From an uncultured Clostridia bacterium (GTDB lineage: Bacteria > Bacillota > Clostridia > Oscillospirales > Oscillospiraceae): a stretch of DNA of 11,005 nucleotides. The notes beneath the pieces were generated by a model that was not told where the DNA came from, searched no databases, and was given only the letters and a program-made list of their open reading frames with translations. The stretch is from contig CAMVJF010000039.1 in the NCBI GenBank assembly GCA_947167725.1, forward strand, positions 1 to 11,005. Direction: 5' to 3'. The translations under genes and the position numbers were made by a program. This document shows, one piece after another, positions 1-6,530 of this stretch (position 1 is its first letter; each line of letters starts with the position of its first letter).

Positions 1-1236
1 GAGGCGCGCGAGCGCGAGCGCACCGGCATCAAAAAGCTCAAGGTGGGCTACAACAAGGTCTTCGGCTATTTCATCGACGTGCCGAAGTCCGCGGGCGAGG
101 ACAACATCCCCGCCGACTACATCCGCAAACAGACGCTCGTGTCGAACGAGCGCTACTTCACGCAGGAGCTCAAGGAGCTCGAGACCACGCACCTGACGGC
201 GCGCGAGCGCATCAACGAGCTGGAATACCGCTATTTCTGCGAGCTGCGCGACGCGGTGGCCGCCGAGGTAGAGCGCATCCAGGCCACGGCCGCGGCCGTG
301 GCGCGGCTCGACGCGCTGTGCTCGCTGGCGGAGGTGGCCGTGCGCAACGGCTACACGATGCCCCAGGTCGACGCCTCGCGCGAGATCCGCATCGTCGAAG
401 GCCGCCACCCCGTCGTCGAGCAGACGATGAAGGACGTGCTCTTCGTCCCGAACGACACGACGCTCAACGACGGCGACGACCGCGTGGCCATCGTCACGGG
501 GCCGAACATGGCGGGCAAATCCACCTACATGCGCCAGACCGCGCTGATCGTGCTCATGGCGCAGATGGGCTCCTTCGTCCCGGCGAAGAGCGCCCTCATC
601 GGCATCGTCGACCGCGTTTTCACGCGCATCGGCGCCTCGGACGACCTGGCCTCCGGCCAGTCGACCTTCATGGTGGAGATGAGCGAGATGGCCAACATCC
701 TCGCGAACGCCACCTCCGCCTCGCTGCTGATCCTCGACGAGATCGGCCGCGGCACCTCGACCTTCGACGGCATGGCCATCGCCCGCGCGGTGCTGGAATA
801 CTGCGCGGACAAGCGCCGTCTCGGCGCCAAGACCATGTTCGCCACGCACTACCACGAGCTCTCCGCCCTCGAGGGCGAGGTCGCGGGCGTGCGCAACTAT
901 AATATCACGGCGAAAAAGCAGGGCGGGAACCTGGTGTTCCTGCGCAAGATCGTACCCGGCGCCGCGGATGAGAGCTACGGCATCGAGGTTGCGAAGCTCG
1001 CGGGGCTGCCCGAGGGCGTCATCGGCAAGGCCAAGGGCTATCTCAAGGAGCTCAGCGCCCCCGCGCATGCGGCGGGCGGACGCCGCGAGCCCGGGAGCGC
1101 GAGCGAGCAGATCAGCTTCTCCGAGCTCGGCGGCGACGAAGTCCGCGAGACCCTGCTGAAAACGGATCTGAACACGATCACGCCCCTGGAGGCGATGAAT
1201 CTGCTCTTCGAGCTGCAGAGAAAGGCCAGGGGCTGA
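1..1236 (+). CDS. mutS: DNA mismatch repair ATPase MutS (C-terminal half; 5' end outside window)
   Basis: MutS binds mismatches and small loops in newly replicated DNA and uses ATP to signal repair in the cytoplasm. The frame is open from base 1, so the gene begins upstream; 411 residues are visible of a family norm near 850-900. The visible part starts just before the GYNKVFGY lever/core motif. It continues through part of the clamp and the ABC-type ATPase domain: Walker A GPNMAGKST at 499-525, Walker B with signature (LLILDEIGRGTSTFDG) near 724-771, and the ATHYHEL switch near 841-861. A QISFS peptide at 1108-1122 resembles the beta-clamp-binding motif found near MutS C-termini. The last helix (PLEAMNLLFEL) is the usual dimerisation end. 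The GTG at position 43 is internal and not a start. No mutL follows; a membrane protease gene starts 3 bases downstream. Identification is certain; clamp binding is inferred from the motif. Confidence 0.98.
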   Translation, partial: EARERERTGIKKLKVGYNKVFGYFIDVPKSAGEDNIPADYIRKQTLVSNERYFTQELKELETTHLTARERINELEYRYFCELRDAVAAEVERIQATAAAVARLDALCSLAEVAVRNGYTMPQVDASREIRIVEGRHPVVEQTMKDVLFVPNDTTLNDGDDRVAIVTGPNMAGKSTYMRQTALIVLMAQMGSFVPAKSALIGIVDRVFTRIGASDDLASGQSTFMVEMSEMANILANATSASLLILDEIGRGTSTFDGMAIARAVLEYCADKRRLGAKTMFATHYHELSALEGEVAGVRNYNITAKKQGGNLVFLRKIVPGAADESYGIEVAKLAGLPEGVIGKAKGYLKELSAPAHAAGGRREPGSASEQISFSELGGDEVRETLLKTDLNTITPLEAMNLLFELQRKARG

Positions 1237-1239
1237 GGG

Positions 1240-1947
1240 ATGGAGGAGAAAAAAAGGGTCCCCTTCACCAGCGCGATGAGCCCTCTCGAGCGGGGCGTCG
1301 CGATCGGCTGGCTCGCCGTCCACGTCTATCTGCTGCCGAAGCTGCTCGGCAGGCTCTATGCGGCGGGAACGATCGACGCCGCGGGTGCGAACCTCCTGTG
1401 CTACGGCGTTGGCGCCATGGCGCTGCTCGCGCTGCTCTGGCGCTTCTGGCGGCGGGAGTTCGACGCGCTGTGCGATTACGGTCCGGGCGCGCTTCTGGAG
1501 GTCGCGAAGGCCTACGGCGTGCTGCTGCTGTGCAATCTCGCGATCAACCTCGCGCTGATGCTGTTCGGCAGGACGGAAAATCCCAACAACGCCGCCGTCT
1601 TTTCTCTTGCCGAGGAGGACCTCGGCGGCACGGCGGCCCTCGCGGTCTTCCTCGCGCCGCTCGTCGAGGAGCCGATGTTCCGCGGCGGCGTGTTCGGTCT
1701 GCTGCGGAGATACAGCCGCGCCGCGGCCTATGCTGCGAGCATGCTGCTCTTCGCGCTCTACCATGTCTGGAGCTTCGCCCTCGGCGACGTACGGCTCTGG
1801 CTCTACACGCTGCAGTATCTGCCCGCGGGCTTCCTGCTCGCGCGCTGTTATGAAAAAACGAACTCGCTGTGGACCTCGGTGTTCCTGCACATGACGGTCA
1901 ACGGCGTGTCCATGCTTGCGATCTCCGCGCTGAGGGCCTATCTATGA
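1240..1947 (+). CDS. CPBP-family intramembrane metalloprotease
   Basis: A 235-residue polytopic membrane protein of the CPBP (CAAX protease and bacteriocin-processing, Abi) family, related to Rce1-type intramembrane glutamyl/metallo proteases. Hydrophobic segments lie around residues 18-36, 50-68, 92-109 and 131-142, with further ones after 160. The motifs are in order: EEPMFR at 143-148 (paired Glu and Arg), a histidine in ALYHVW at 175, and FLHMTVN at 216-221 (His217, Asn221). These are the expected catalytic or metal-binding residues. The ATG at 1240 follows the mutS stop by 3 bases with only a weak GAGGG upstream. A second in-frame ATG at 1276 is possible but has no well-spaced ribosome binding site. 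The 3' end overlaps trmO by ATGA, so it is probably translated as part of the operon. The substrate is unknown. Family members include bacteriocin-immunity and protein-maturation enzymes, but no bacteriocin gene is visible here. Confidence 0.9.
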   Translation: MEEKKRVPFTSAMSPLERGVAIGWLAVHVYLLPKLLGRLYAAGTIDAAGANLLCYGVGAMALLALLWRFWRREFDALCDYGPGALLEVAKAYGVLLLCNLAINLALMLFGRTENPNNAAVFSLAEEDLGGTAALAVFLAPLVEEPMFRGGVFGLLRRYSRAAAYAASMLLFALYHVWSFALGDVRLWLYTLQYLPAGFLLARCYEKTNSLWTSVFLHMTVNGVSMLAISALRAYL

Positions 1948-2627
1948 GCGAACACACGATTCGCCCCGTCGCGCATATCGAGAGCGACTTTCCCGGGAAG
2001 TTCGGCATCCCGCGCCAGGCGGGGATCGTAGACGAGCTGCGCGCGCGCGTCGTCTTCGAGCCGCCCTACCGCGACAGCGAGGCGCTGCGCGGCATAGAGG
2101 GCTTTTCCCACCTGTGGCTGATCTGGCAGTTCTCCGAATCCGTGTGCGAGGACTTTTCGCCCACGGTGCGCCCGCCGCGCCTGGGCGGCAACGTGCGCAT
2201 GGGCGTATTTGCCACGCGCTCGCCCTTCCGGCCGAACGCGCTGGGACTGAGCTGCGTGCGTCTGGTCGGCGTCGAAAAGGACGGAAAGAAGGGCATGACG
2301 CTTCTCGTCGCGGGAGCCGATCTCATGGACGGCACGCCGATCTACGACATCAAGCCCTATCTGCCCTACGCCGACGCGCACCCGGAGGCAGCCGGCGGCT
2401 TCGCACCGGACCCCGGCGCCGCGCTGGAAGTATCCTTCGCGGCGGGGCAGGAGGAGAAGATCCCGCCGGAGAAGCGCGCCGCGCTGCGCGGCGTGCTCGC
2501 GAACGACCCGCGCCCGCGCTACCAGAACGACCCCGCGCGCGTCTACGCGATGAGCTTTTCGCACTTCACCGTCCGCTTCCGCGTGGAGGGGGATACACTG
2601 ACCGTCACGGAGGTCGCGCAAGAATGA
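1944..2627 (+). CDS. trmO: tRNA (N6-threonylcarbamoyladenosine37-N6)-methyltransferase TrmO
   Basis: TrmO (YaeB/TsaA/VirR family) uses S-adenosylmethionine to methylate t6A37 of threonine tRNA, giving m6t6A and tightening codon reading. The 227-residue length matches the family (about 230). The motifs are in order: IEGFSHLWLIWQF (51-63), the cofactor-site stretch GVFATRSPFRPNALGLS (87-103), and DGTPIYDIKPYLPYAD (129-144). A C-terminal domain contains DPRPRYQ and a beta-rich FTVRFRV end. The start is the ATG at 1944, which overlaps the preceding stop as ATGA. It has GAGGG at 1932-1936 at a 7-base spacing. A longer reading from 1869 would lie wholly inside the protease gene and has no support. 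The 3' end overlaps nadE by ATGA again. The family call is firm; the exact tRNA target is assumed from characterised homologues. Confidence 0.95.
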   Translation: MSEHTIRPVAHIESDFPGKFGIPRQAGIVDELRARVVFEPPYRDSEALRGIEGFSHLWLIWQFSESVCEDFSPTVRPPRLGGNVRMGVFATRSPFRPNALGLSCVRLVGVEKDGKKGMTLLVAGADLMDGTPIYDIKPYLPYADAHPEAAGGFAPDPGAALEVSFAAGQEEKIPPEKRAALRGVLANDPRPRYQNDPARVYAMSFSHFTVRFRVEGDTLTVTEVAQE

Positions 2628-3355
2628 GAGACTACAAGGCGGAATACGAAAGACGCGTGGCCTGGATCCGCGCCCTTGTCGGGGGCGCGCACGCCGCGGG
2701 CGTCGTTTTCGGCAATTCCGGCGGCAAGGACAGCGCCCTCGTCGGCATCCTGTGCAAGGCCGCCTGCGACGACACGCTGGGATTGCTCCTGCCCTGCGCG
2801 TCGCGCCGGAATTACGGCCTCGACGCCGACGACGGCCGCGCGCTCGCAGAGTTCTGCGGCATCGAGACGCGCCAGATCGACCTCACGCCGGCGCGCGAGG
2901 CGCTTGTGCGTGAGCTCGGCGGGGAAGAGCCGCTCTCTCCCGCGGCGCTCGCCAACATCGCCCCGCGCCTGCGCATGACGGCGCTCTACGCCGTCGCGGC
3001 GGCGGAGGGCCGCCTCGTCGCGGGCACCGGCAACCGCAGCGAGCGCTATATGGGCTACTATACGAAATGGGGCGACGGCGCCTGCGACTTCAACCCCATC
3101 GCCGACCTCACGGCGACGGAGGTGCTGGAATTCCTCGAATTCCTCGGCGCGCCGCGCCGGATCATCGACAAGGCGCCCTCGGCCGGGCTTTTTGACGGCC
3201 AGACCGACGAGCAGGAGATGGGCGTGAGCTACCGCGCGATCGACGGATACCTGCTGCGCGGCGAGGCGGAGGAGGAAGAGGCTGCGATCATCGAGGGCTT
3301 CCACCGCCGCAGCGAGCACAAGCGGCGCGGCGTCGCCGTCTACGGGGAGGAATGA
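2624..3355 (+). CDS. nadE: NH3-dependent NAD+ synthetase
   Basis: NadE adenylates deamido-NAD+ with ATP and amidates it with ammonia, the last step of NAD+ synthesis. The protein is 243 residues, the size of the ammonia-only form. It lacks the N-terminal nitrilase-type glutaminase domain of the roughly 550-650-residue form. The N-type ATP-pyrophosphatase loop NSGGKDSA is at 31-38. GTGNRSER is at 134-141, YTKWGDGACDFNPI at 146-159, and KAPSAGLFDGQTDEQEMG at 183-200; all are NadE signatures for ATP, magnesium and substrate binding. The ATG at 2624 overlaps the trmO stop (ATGA) and has GGAGGT at 2609-2614, 9 bases upstream. The 3' end touches purB in the same way, so it is likely translated with its neighbours. 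Nothing appears truncated. Use of free ammonia is inferred from the missing glutaminase domain. Confidence 0.95.
   Translation: MRDYKAEYERRVAWIRALVGGAHAAGVVFGNSGGKDSALVGILCKAACDDTLGLLLPCASRRNYGLDADDGRALAEFCGIETRQIDLTPAREALVRELGGEEPLSPAALANIAPRLRMTALYAVAAAEGRLVAGTGNRSERYMGYYTKWGDGACDFNPIADLTATEVLEFLEFLGAPRRIIDKAPSAGLFDGQTDEQEMGVSYRAIDGYLLRGEAEEEEAAIIEGFHRRSEHKRRGVAVYGEE
3344..3350 (+). promoter_or_regulatory. Ribosome binding site deciding the purB start
   Basis: GGGGAGG lies at the end of nadE. Two in-frame ATG codons follow, at 3352 (overlapping the nadE stop as ATGA) and at 3358. The site ends 1 base before the first ATG and 7 bases before the second. Normal Shine-Dalgarno geometry therefore favours 3358. 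The same 7-9 base spacing is seen at trmO, nadE and purA in this operon. Confidence 0.7.
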
Positions 3356-3357
3356 GC

Positions 3358-4791
3358 ATGCACGAATACTACGAAAGCCCGCTCTGCGGGCGCTACGCGA
3401 GCGAGGAGATGAAGCGCCTGTTCTCGGACGACTTCAAATTCTCGACCTGGCGTCGGCTGTGGCTCGCGCTCGCCGAGAGCGAACAGGCCCTCGGTCTTGC
3501 GATCACGGACGGGCAGCTTGACGAGCTTCGCGCCCATCTCAACGATATCGACTACGAGAGCGCCGCGCGCCATGAGCACGAGGTACGCCACGACGTGATG
3601 GCGCACGTGCTGACCTACGGCGAGGCCTGCCCCGGCGCGCGCGGCATCATCCACCTCGGCGCGACGAGCTGCTACGTCGGGGACAACACCGACATCATCC
3701 GCATGCGCGAGGCGCTGCGCCTCCTGCGGCGCGAGCTGCTCGGCGCGATCGCGGCGCTTGCGGACTTCGCGGAGCGCACGGCGGCCCAGCCGACGCTCGC
3801 CTGGACGCATTTCCAGGCCGCCCAGCCGACCACGGTCGGCAAGCGCGCCTGCCTGTGGCTGCGCGACCTGCTCTTCGACCTTGCGCAGCTCGACTTCCAG
3901 CTCTCGCAGCTCAGACTGCTGGGCTGCAAGGGCACGACCGGCACCGGCGCGAGCTTTCTCGCCCTCTTCGACGGCGACGCGGAGAAGGCCGAGACCCTCG
4001 AGGCAATGATCGCGGAAAAGATGGGCTTCGCCGCCTGCGAGCCGGTCAGCGGCCAGACCTACAGCCGCAAGACCGACTTCGCCGTGCTGCAGCTCCTCTC
4101 GGGCATCGGCCAGAGCGCGTCGAAATTCGCCACGGATATCCGGTTGCTGAGCCACCTCAAGGAGTTCGACGAGCCCTTCGAGGAGGGGCAGATCGGTTCG
4201 TCCGCCATGGCCTACAAACGCAACCCGATGCGCTCGGAGCGGATCTGCTCGCTCTCGCGCTATTTGATCTGCGACGTGCAGAACGCGGCCGTGACCGCGG
4301 CGAGCCAGTGGCTCGAGCGCACGCTCGACGATTCGGCCAACCGCCGCATCAGCATCCCCGAGGCCTTTTTGTGCGCAGACGCGGTCCTGAACCTCGTGAT
4401 CAACGTCGCGCGCGGCATGCGCGTCTACCCGGCGGTGATGGAGAAGCATCTGCGCGCCGAGCTCCCCTTCCTCGCGACGGAGAATATCCTCATGTACTGC
4501 GTGCGCGAAAAGGGCGGCGACCGCCAGACCCTGCATGAGGCGATCCGCCGCCACAGTGTGGCCGCGGGCGAGGCCGTGAAGCTCCGCGGAGAGGAGAACG
4601 ATCTTCTCGCGCGCATCGCCTCCGATCCGCTCTTCGGCCTTACGGACGAGGAGGTCGCGCGGCTTTCCGACCCCGCGTGCTTCACGGGCATGGCCGAGCG
4701 CCAGTGCGCGCGCTTTCTCGCCGAGGAAGTCCGCCCGATCCTGGAGAAGAACAAAAACGATCTCGGCGCGGGCGTCGAGATTCGGGTATAA
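3358..4791 (+). CDS. purB: Adenylosuccinate lyase (animal-like PurB type)
   Basis: PurB is a homotetrameric lyase of the fumarase/aspartase superfamily. It removes fumarate from SAICAR in IMP synthesis and from adenylosuccinate to give AMP. The protein has 477 residues from the preferred ATG at 3358 (479 from 3352). IHLGATSCYVGDNTD lies near residues 98-112, and the catalytic-base region WTHFQAAQPTTVGKR near 149-163. The flexible signature loop QIGSSAMAYKRNPMRSER is near 278-295, with the catalytic serine. LDDSANRRI follows. These blocks and the length match vertebrate adenylosuccinate lyase more closely than the shorter B. subtilis type (about 430 residues), judged by memory rather than alignment. 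In the loop, the superfamily's usual proline (SSxMPxK) is alanine. purA follows within 15 bases, so the two AMP-branch enzymes are co-expressed. Confidence 0.97.
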   Translation: MHEYYESPLCGRYASEEMKRLFSDDFKFSTWRRLWLALAESEQALGLAITDGQLDELRAHLNDIDYESAARHEHEVRHDVMAHVLTYGEACPGARGIIHLGATSCYVGDNTDIIRMREALRLLRRELLGAIAALADFAERTAAQPTLAWTHFQAAQPTTVGKRACLWLRDLLFDLAQLDFQLSQLRLLGCKGTTGTGASFLALFDGDAEKAETLEAMIAEKMGFAACEPVSGQTYSRKTDFAVLQLLSGIGQSASKFATDIRLLSHLKEFDEPFEEGQIGSSAMAYKRNPMRSERICSLSRYLICDVQNAAVTAASQWLERTLDDSANRRISIPEAFLCADAVLNLVINVARGMRVYPAVMEKHLRAELPFLATENILMYCVREKGGDRQTLHEAIRRHSVAAGEAVKLRGEENDLLARIASDPLFGLTDEEVARLSDPACFTGMAERQCARFLAEEVRPILEKNKNDLGAGVEIRV

Positions 4792-4805
4792 AGGAGAGAG
4801 AAACC

Positions 4806-6083
4806 ATGCTGACAGCGATCGTAGGAACCAACTGGGGCGACGAAGGAAAGGGCCGTATGGTCGACCTTCTGAGCGAGAAGTATGACGTTGTCGTGCGCTA
4901 TCAGGGCGGCAACAACGCCGGACACACGGTCATCAACGACAAGGGCCGCTTTATTATGAACCTGCTGCCCTCGGGCATCCTGCGCGACGAGACCGTGAAC
5001 GTCCTCGGCCCGGGCATCGTCATCGACCTCGAGCACCTCTGGGGCGAGGCGCAGCGGCTGCGCGAGGCGGGCATCGAGATCTCGGCGGAGCATCTGAAAA
5101 TCTCCGACCGCGCGACGATCTGCATGCCCTACCACAAGCTGCTCGACGGCCTCGAGGAGGACCGTCTCGGCGACAAGAAGTTCGGCTCCACGCGCCGGGG
5201 CATCTCCCCGGTCTATGCCGACAAGTACATGAAAAAGACGATCCGCATGGGCGATCTGCTGCACTGGGAGACCCTGCGCGAGCGCCTCGCGGGCATCCTC
5301 GAGTGGAAAAACCTGACCGTGGAGCGCGGCTACGGCCACGCGCCGATCGAGCTCGACGAGGTCATGGAATGGCTCGAGAGATTCGGCAAGCCCTTCGCGC
5401 CCTATATCTGCGACACGAAGGAGTATCTGCGCGCCGCGATCGGCGCGGGCAGGTCCGTCATATTCGAGGCCCAGCTCGGAGCGCTGCGCGATATCGACTA
5501 CGGCATCTACCCCTACACCTCCGCGTCCACGACCCTCGCGGCGTACGCGCCGATCGGCGCGGGCGTCCCCTTCGCGAAGCTCGACGAGAGCATCGGCATT
5601 ATGAAGGCCTATTCGAGCTGCGTGGGCGAGGGCCCCTTTACCTGTGAGCTCTTCGGCGAGGAGGCGCACGCCCTGCGCGAGGCGGGCGGCGAGTACGGCG
5701 CGGCGACGGGGCGCCCCCGGCGCGTCGGCGGCTTTGACGTCGTGGCCTCGCGCTACGGCGCGCGGATGCAGGGATGCAGCTATATCGCCCTGACCAAGCT
5801 CGACGTTTTGGGCTACCTTGAGAAGATCCCGGTCTGCACGCACTACGAGCTGGACGGCAGGCGCATCGACGTCTTCCCGGCCGACATCGACGAGCTCGAG
5901 GCGGCGAAGCCCGTCTACGAGTACCTCCCCGGCTTCCGCTGCGACATTTCCGCCTGCCGGAAGAAGGAGGACCTGCCCAAGGCCGCGCTCGACTCCATCC
6001 GCTGGATCGAGGCGCGCGTCGGCTGCCCGATCAAATACGTCTCCGTCGGCGCGGAGCGCGACGCCTATATCACGATGTTCTGA
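4806..6083 (+). CDS. purA: Adenylosuccinate synthetase
   Basis: PurA condenses IMP and aspartate using GTP to form adenylosuccinate, the substrate of PurB encoded just upstream. The 425-residue length is typical. Near the N-terminus, NWGDEGKG carries the catalytic aspartate (residue 12), and GGNNAGHTV carries the catalytic histidine (residue 40). Further on, LPSGIL, a GSTRRGI stretch and the GEYGAATGRPRR substrate loop are recognisable. The common GATTGRPRR loop reads GAATGRPRR here, and the usual TTRVG segment reads SSCVG. Neither change touches the catalytic pair. The ATG at 4806 is preceded by AAGGAG (4791-4796) at 9 bases, overlapping the purB stop. An upstream in-frame extension from 4677 lies inside purB and is rejected. 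The C-terminus (SVGAERDAYITMF) ends where the family normally ends, so the odd sequence just downstream is not a missing PurA tail. Confidence 0.98.
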   Translation: MLTAIVGTNWGDEGKGRMVDLLSEKYDVVVRYQGGNNAGHTVINDKGRFIMNLLPSGILRDETVNVLGPGIVIDLEHLWGEAQRLREAGIEISAEHLKISDRATICMPYHKLLDGLEEDRLGDKKFGSTRRGISPVYADKYMKKTIRMGDLLHWETLRERLAGILEWKNLTVERGYGHAPIELDEVMEWLERFGKPFAPYICDTKEYLRAAIGAGRSVIFEAQLGALRDIDYGIYPYTSASTTLAAYAPIGAGVPFAKLDESIGIMKAYSSCVGEGPFTCELFGEEAHALREAGGEYGAATGRPRRVGGFDVVASRYGARMQGCSYIALTKLDVLGYLEKIPVCTHYELDGRRIDVFPADIDELEAAKPVYEYLPGFRCDISACRKKEDLPKAALDSIRWIEARVGCPIKYVSVGAERDAYITMF

Positions 6084-6214
6084 CGGGCATCGGCTGCCGC
6101 ACCGTCGCTTGGGAGGACGGATGGCTGATCAATCCCGGGAGCTTCTATGCCAACAACATCGGAGCCACGACGGAAAACTACTATTATCTGACGGCGGAGG
6201 AAACGACACGGTGA
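6083..6214 (+). pseudogene. Relict coding frame, probable 3' tail of a lost gene
   Basis: Between purA and the DUF4298 gene, one frame reads like protein: GIGCRTVAWEDGWLINPGS, then FYANNIGATTENYYYLTAEE, ending TTR and a TGA at 6212-6214. Of its 42 codons from 6086, 32 end in G or C, like the real genes around it. The frame used by the next gene gives only 14 of 30 over 6121-6210. The frame has no ATG or credible start. It is open upstream only through the -1 frame of purA, back to a stop at 5819-5821. Its stop overlaps the following GTG start as GTGA, the coupling seen elsewhere in this operon. The simplest reading is the 3' end of a gene whose front was removed when purA arrived or when the segment was deleted. 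I do not recognise the family. A genuine small gene with a non-canonical start, or an extension reached by -1 frameshifting from purA, cannot be excluded. Confidence 0.45.
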
Positions 6215-6516
6215 GCGAACAGGAGTTAAACAGAGAAAAACGCATCGCGCGCGTCGCCGCGATGGAGGACCGGTTCGACCGGGTGCGCGGCGCGCTCGCC
6301 GCGATGGAGGCGGCACTGACGGATTGGGACGCCGTTCGGGACGATCTGCGCGCGCTGGCGGAATACAGCGACAGCGGCGCGTGGCTGTGCGACTTTGAGG
6401 CGGACGAGGCCGGGGAGTTGCCGCCGGAACTCAAGCGCGGCGTGCTCGGAGAGGACGCGCTCTATGATCTGCTGGGCGAGGCGGACGAGCTCCGCGCCCG
6501 GCTGAAGGATTCTTAA
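6211..6516 (+). CDS. DUF4298 family protein
   Basis: A 101-residue acidic soluble protein of the DUF4298 family, whose function is unknown. The N-terminal half (about residues 8-50) is rich in heptad-like leucine, alanine and charged residues, consistent with a helical hairpin or coiled coil. The conserved block is GAWLCDFEADEAGELPPELK at 56-75, followed by RGVLGEDALYDLLGE (76-90). These features match my recollection of the family, including its usual length of about 90-100 residues. The chosen start is the GTG at 6211, with GGAGG at 6196-6200, 10 bases upstream. An in-frame ATG at 6121 would add 30 residues with poor codon usage and no family match. The gene sits 14 bases upstream of a GH13 enzyme and probably shares its transcript. 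Family assignment is from memory of the motif; no function is inferred. Confidence 0.8.
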   Translation: MSEQELNREKRIARVAAMEDRFDRVRGALAAMEAALTDWDAVRDDLRALAEYSDSGAWLCDFEADEAGELPPELKRGVLGEDALYDLLGEADELRARLKDS

Positions 6517-6530
6517 GGAGAAAACGAACG

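Noticed and set aside
1240..1947. CPBP protease as part of a bacteriocin or phage-defence system
   Set aside because: No precursor peptide, exporter or defence gene accompanies it; the neighbours are housekeeping genes.
3340..5843. Long minus-strand open frames (about 404 and 472 codons) opposite purB and purA
   Set aside because: They mirror real genes in GC-rich DNA, have no family motifs, are rich in Arg, Ala and Glu, and would overlap certain genes completely.
6121..6210. Upstream ATG as the start of the DUF4298 gene
   Set aside because: The added 30 residues have poor third-position GC (14 of 30) and do not belong to the family; the GTG at 6211 has a well-placed GGAGG.
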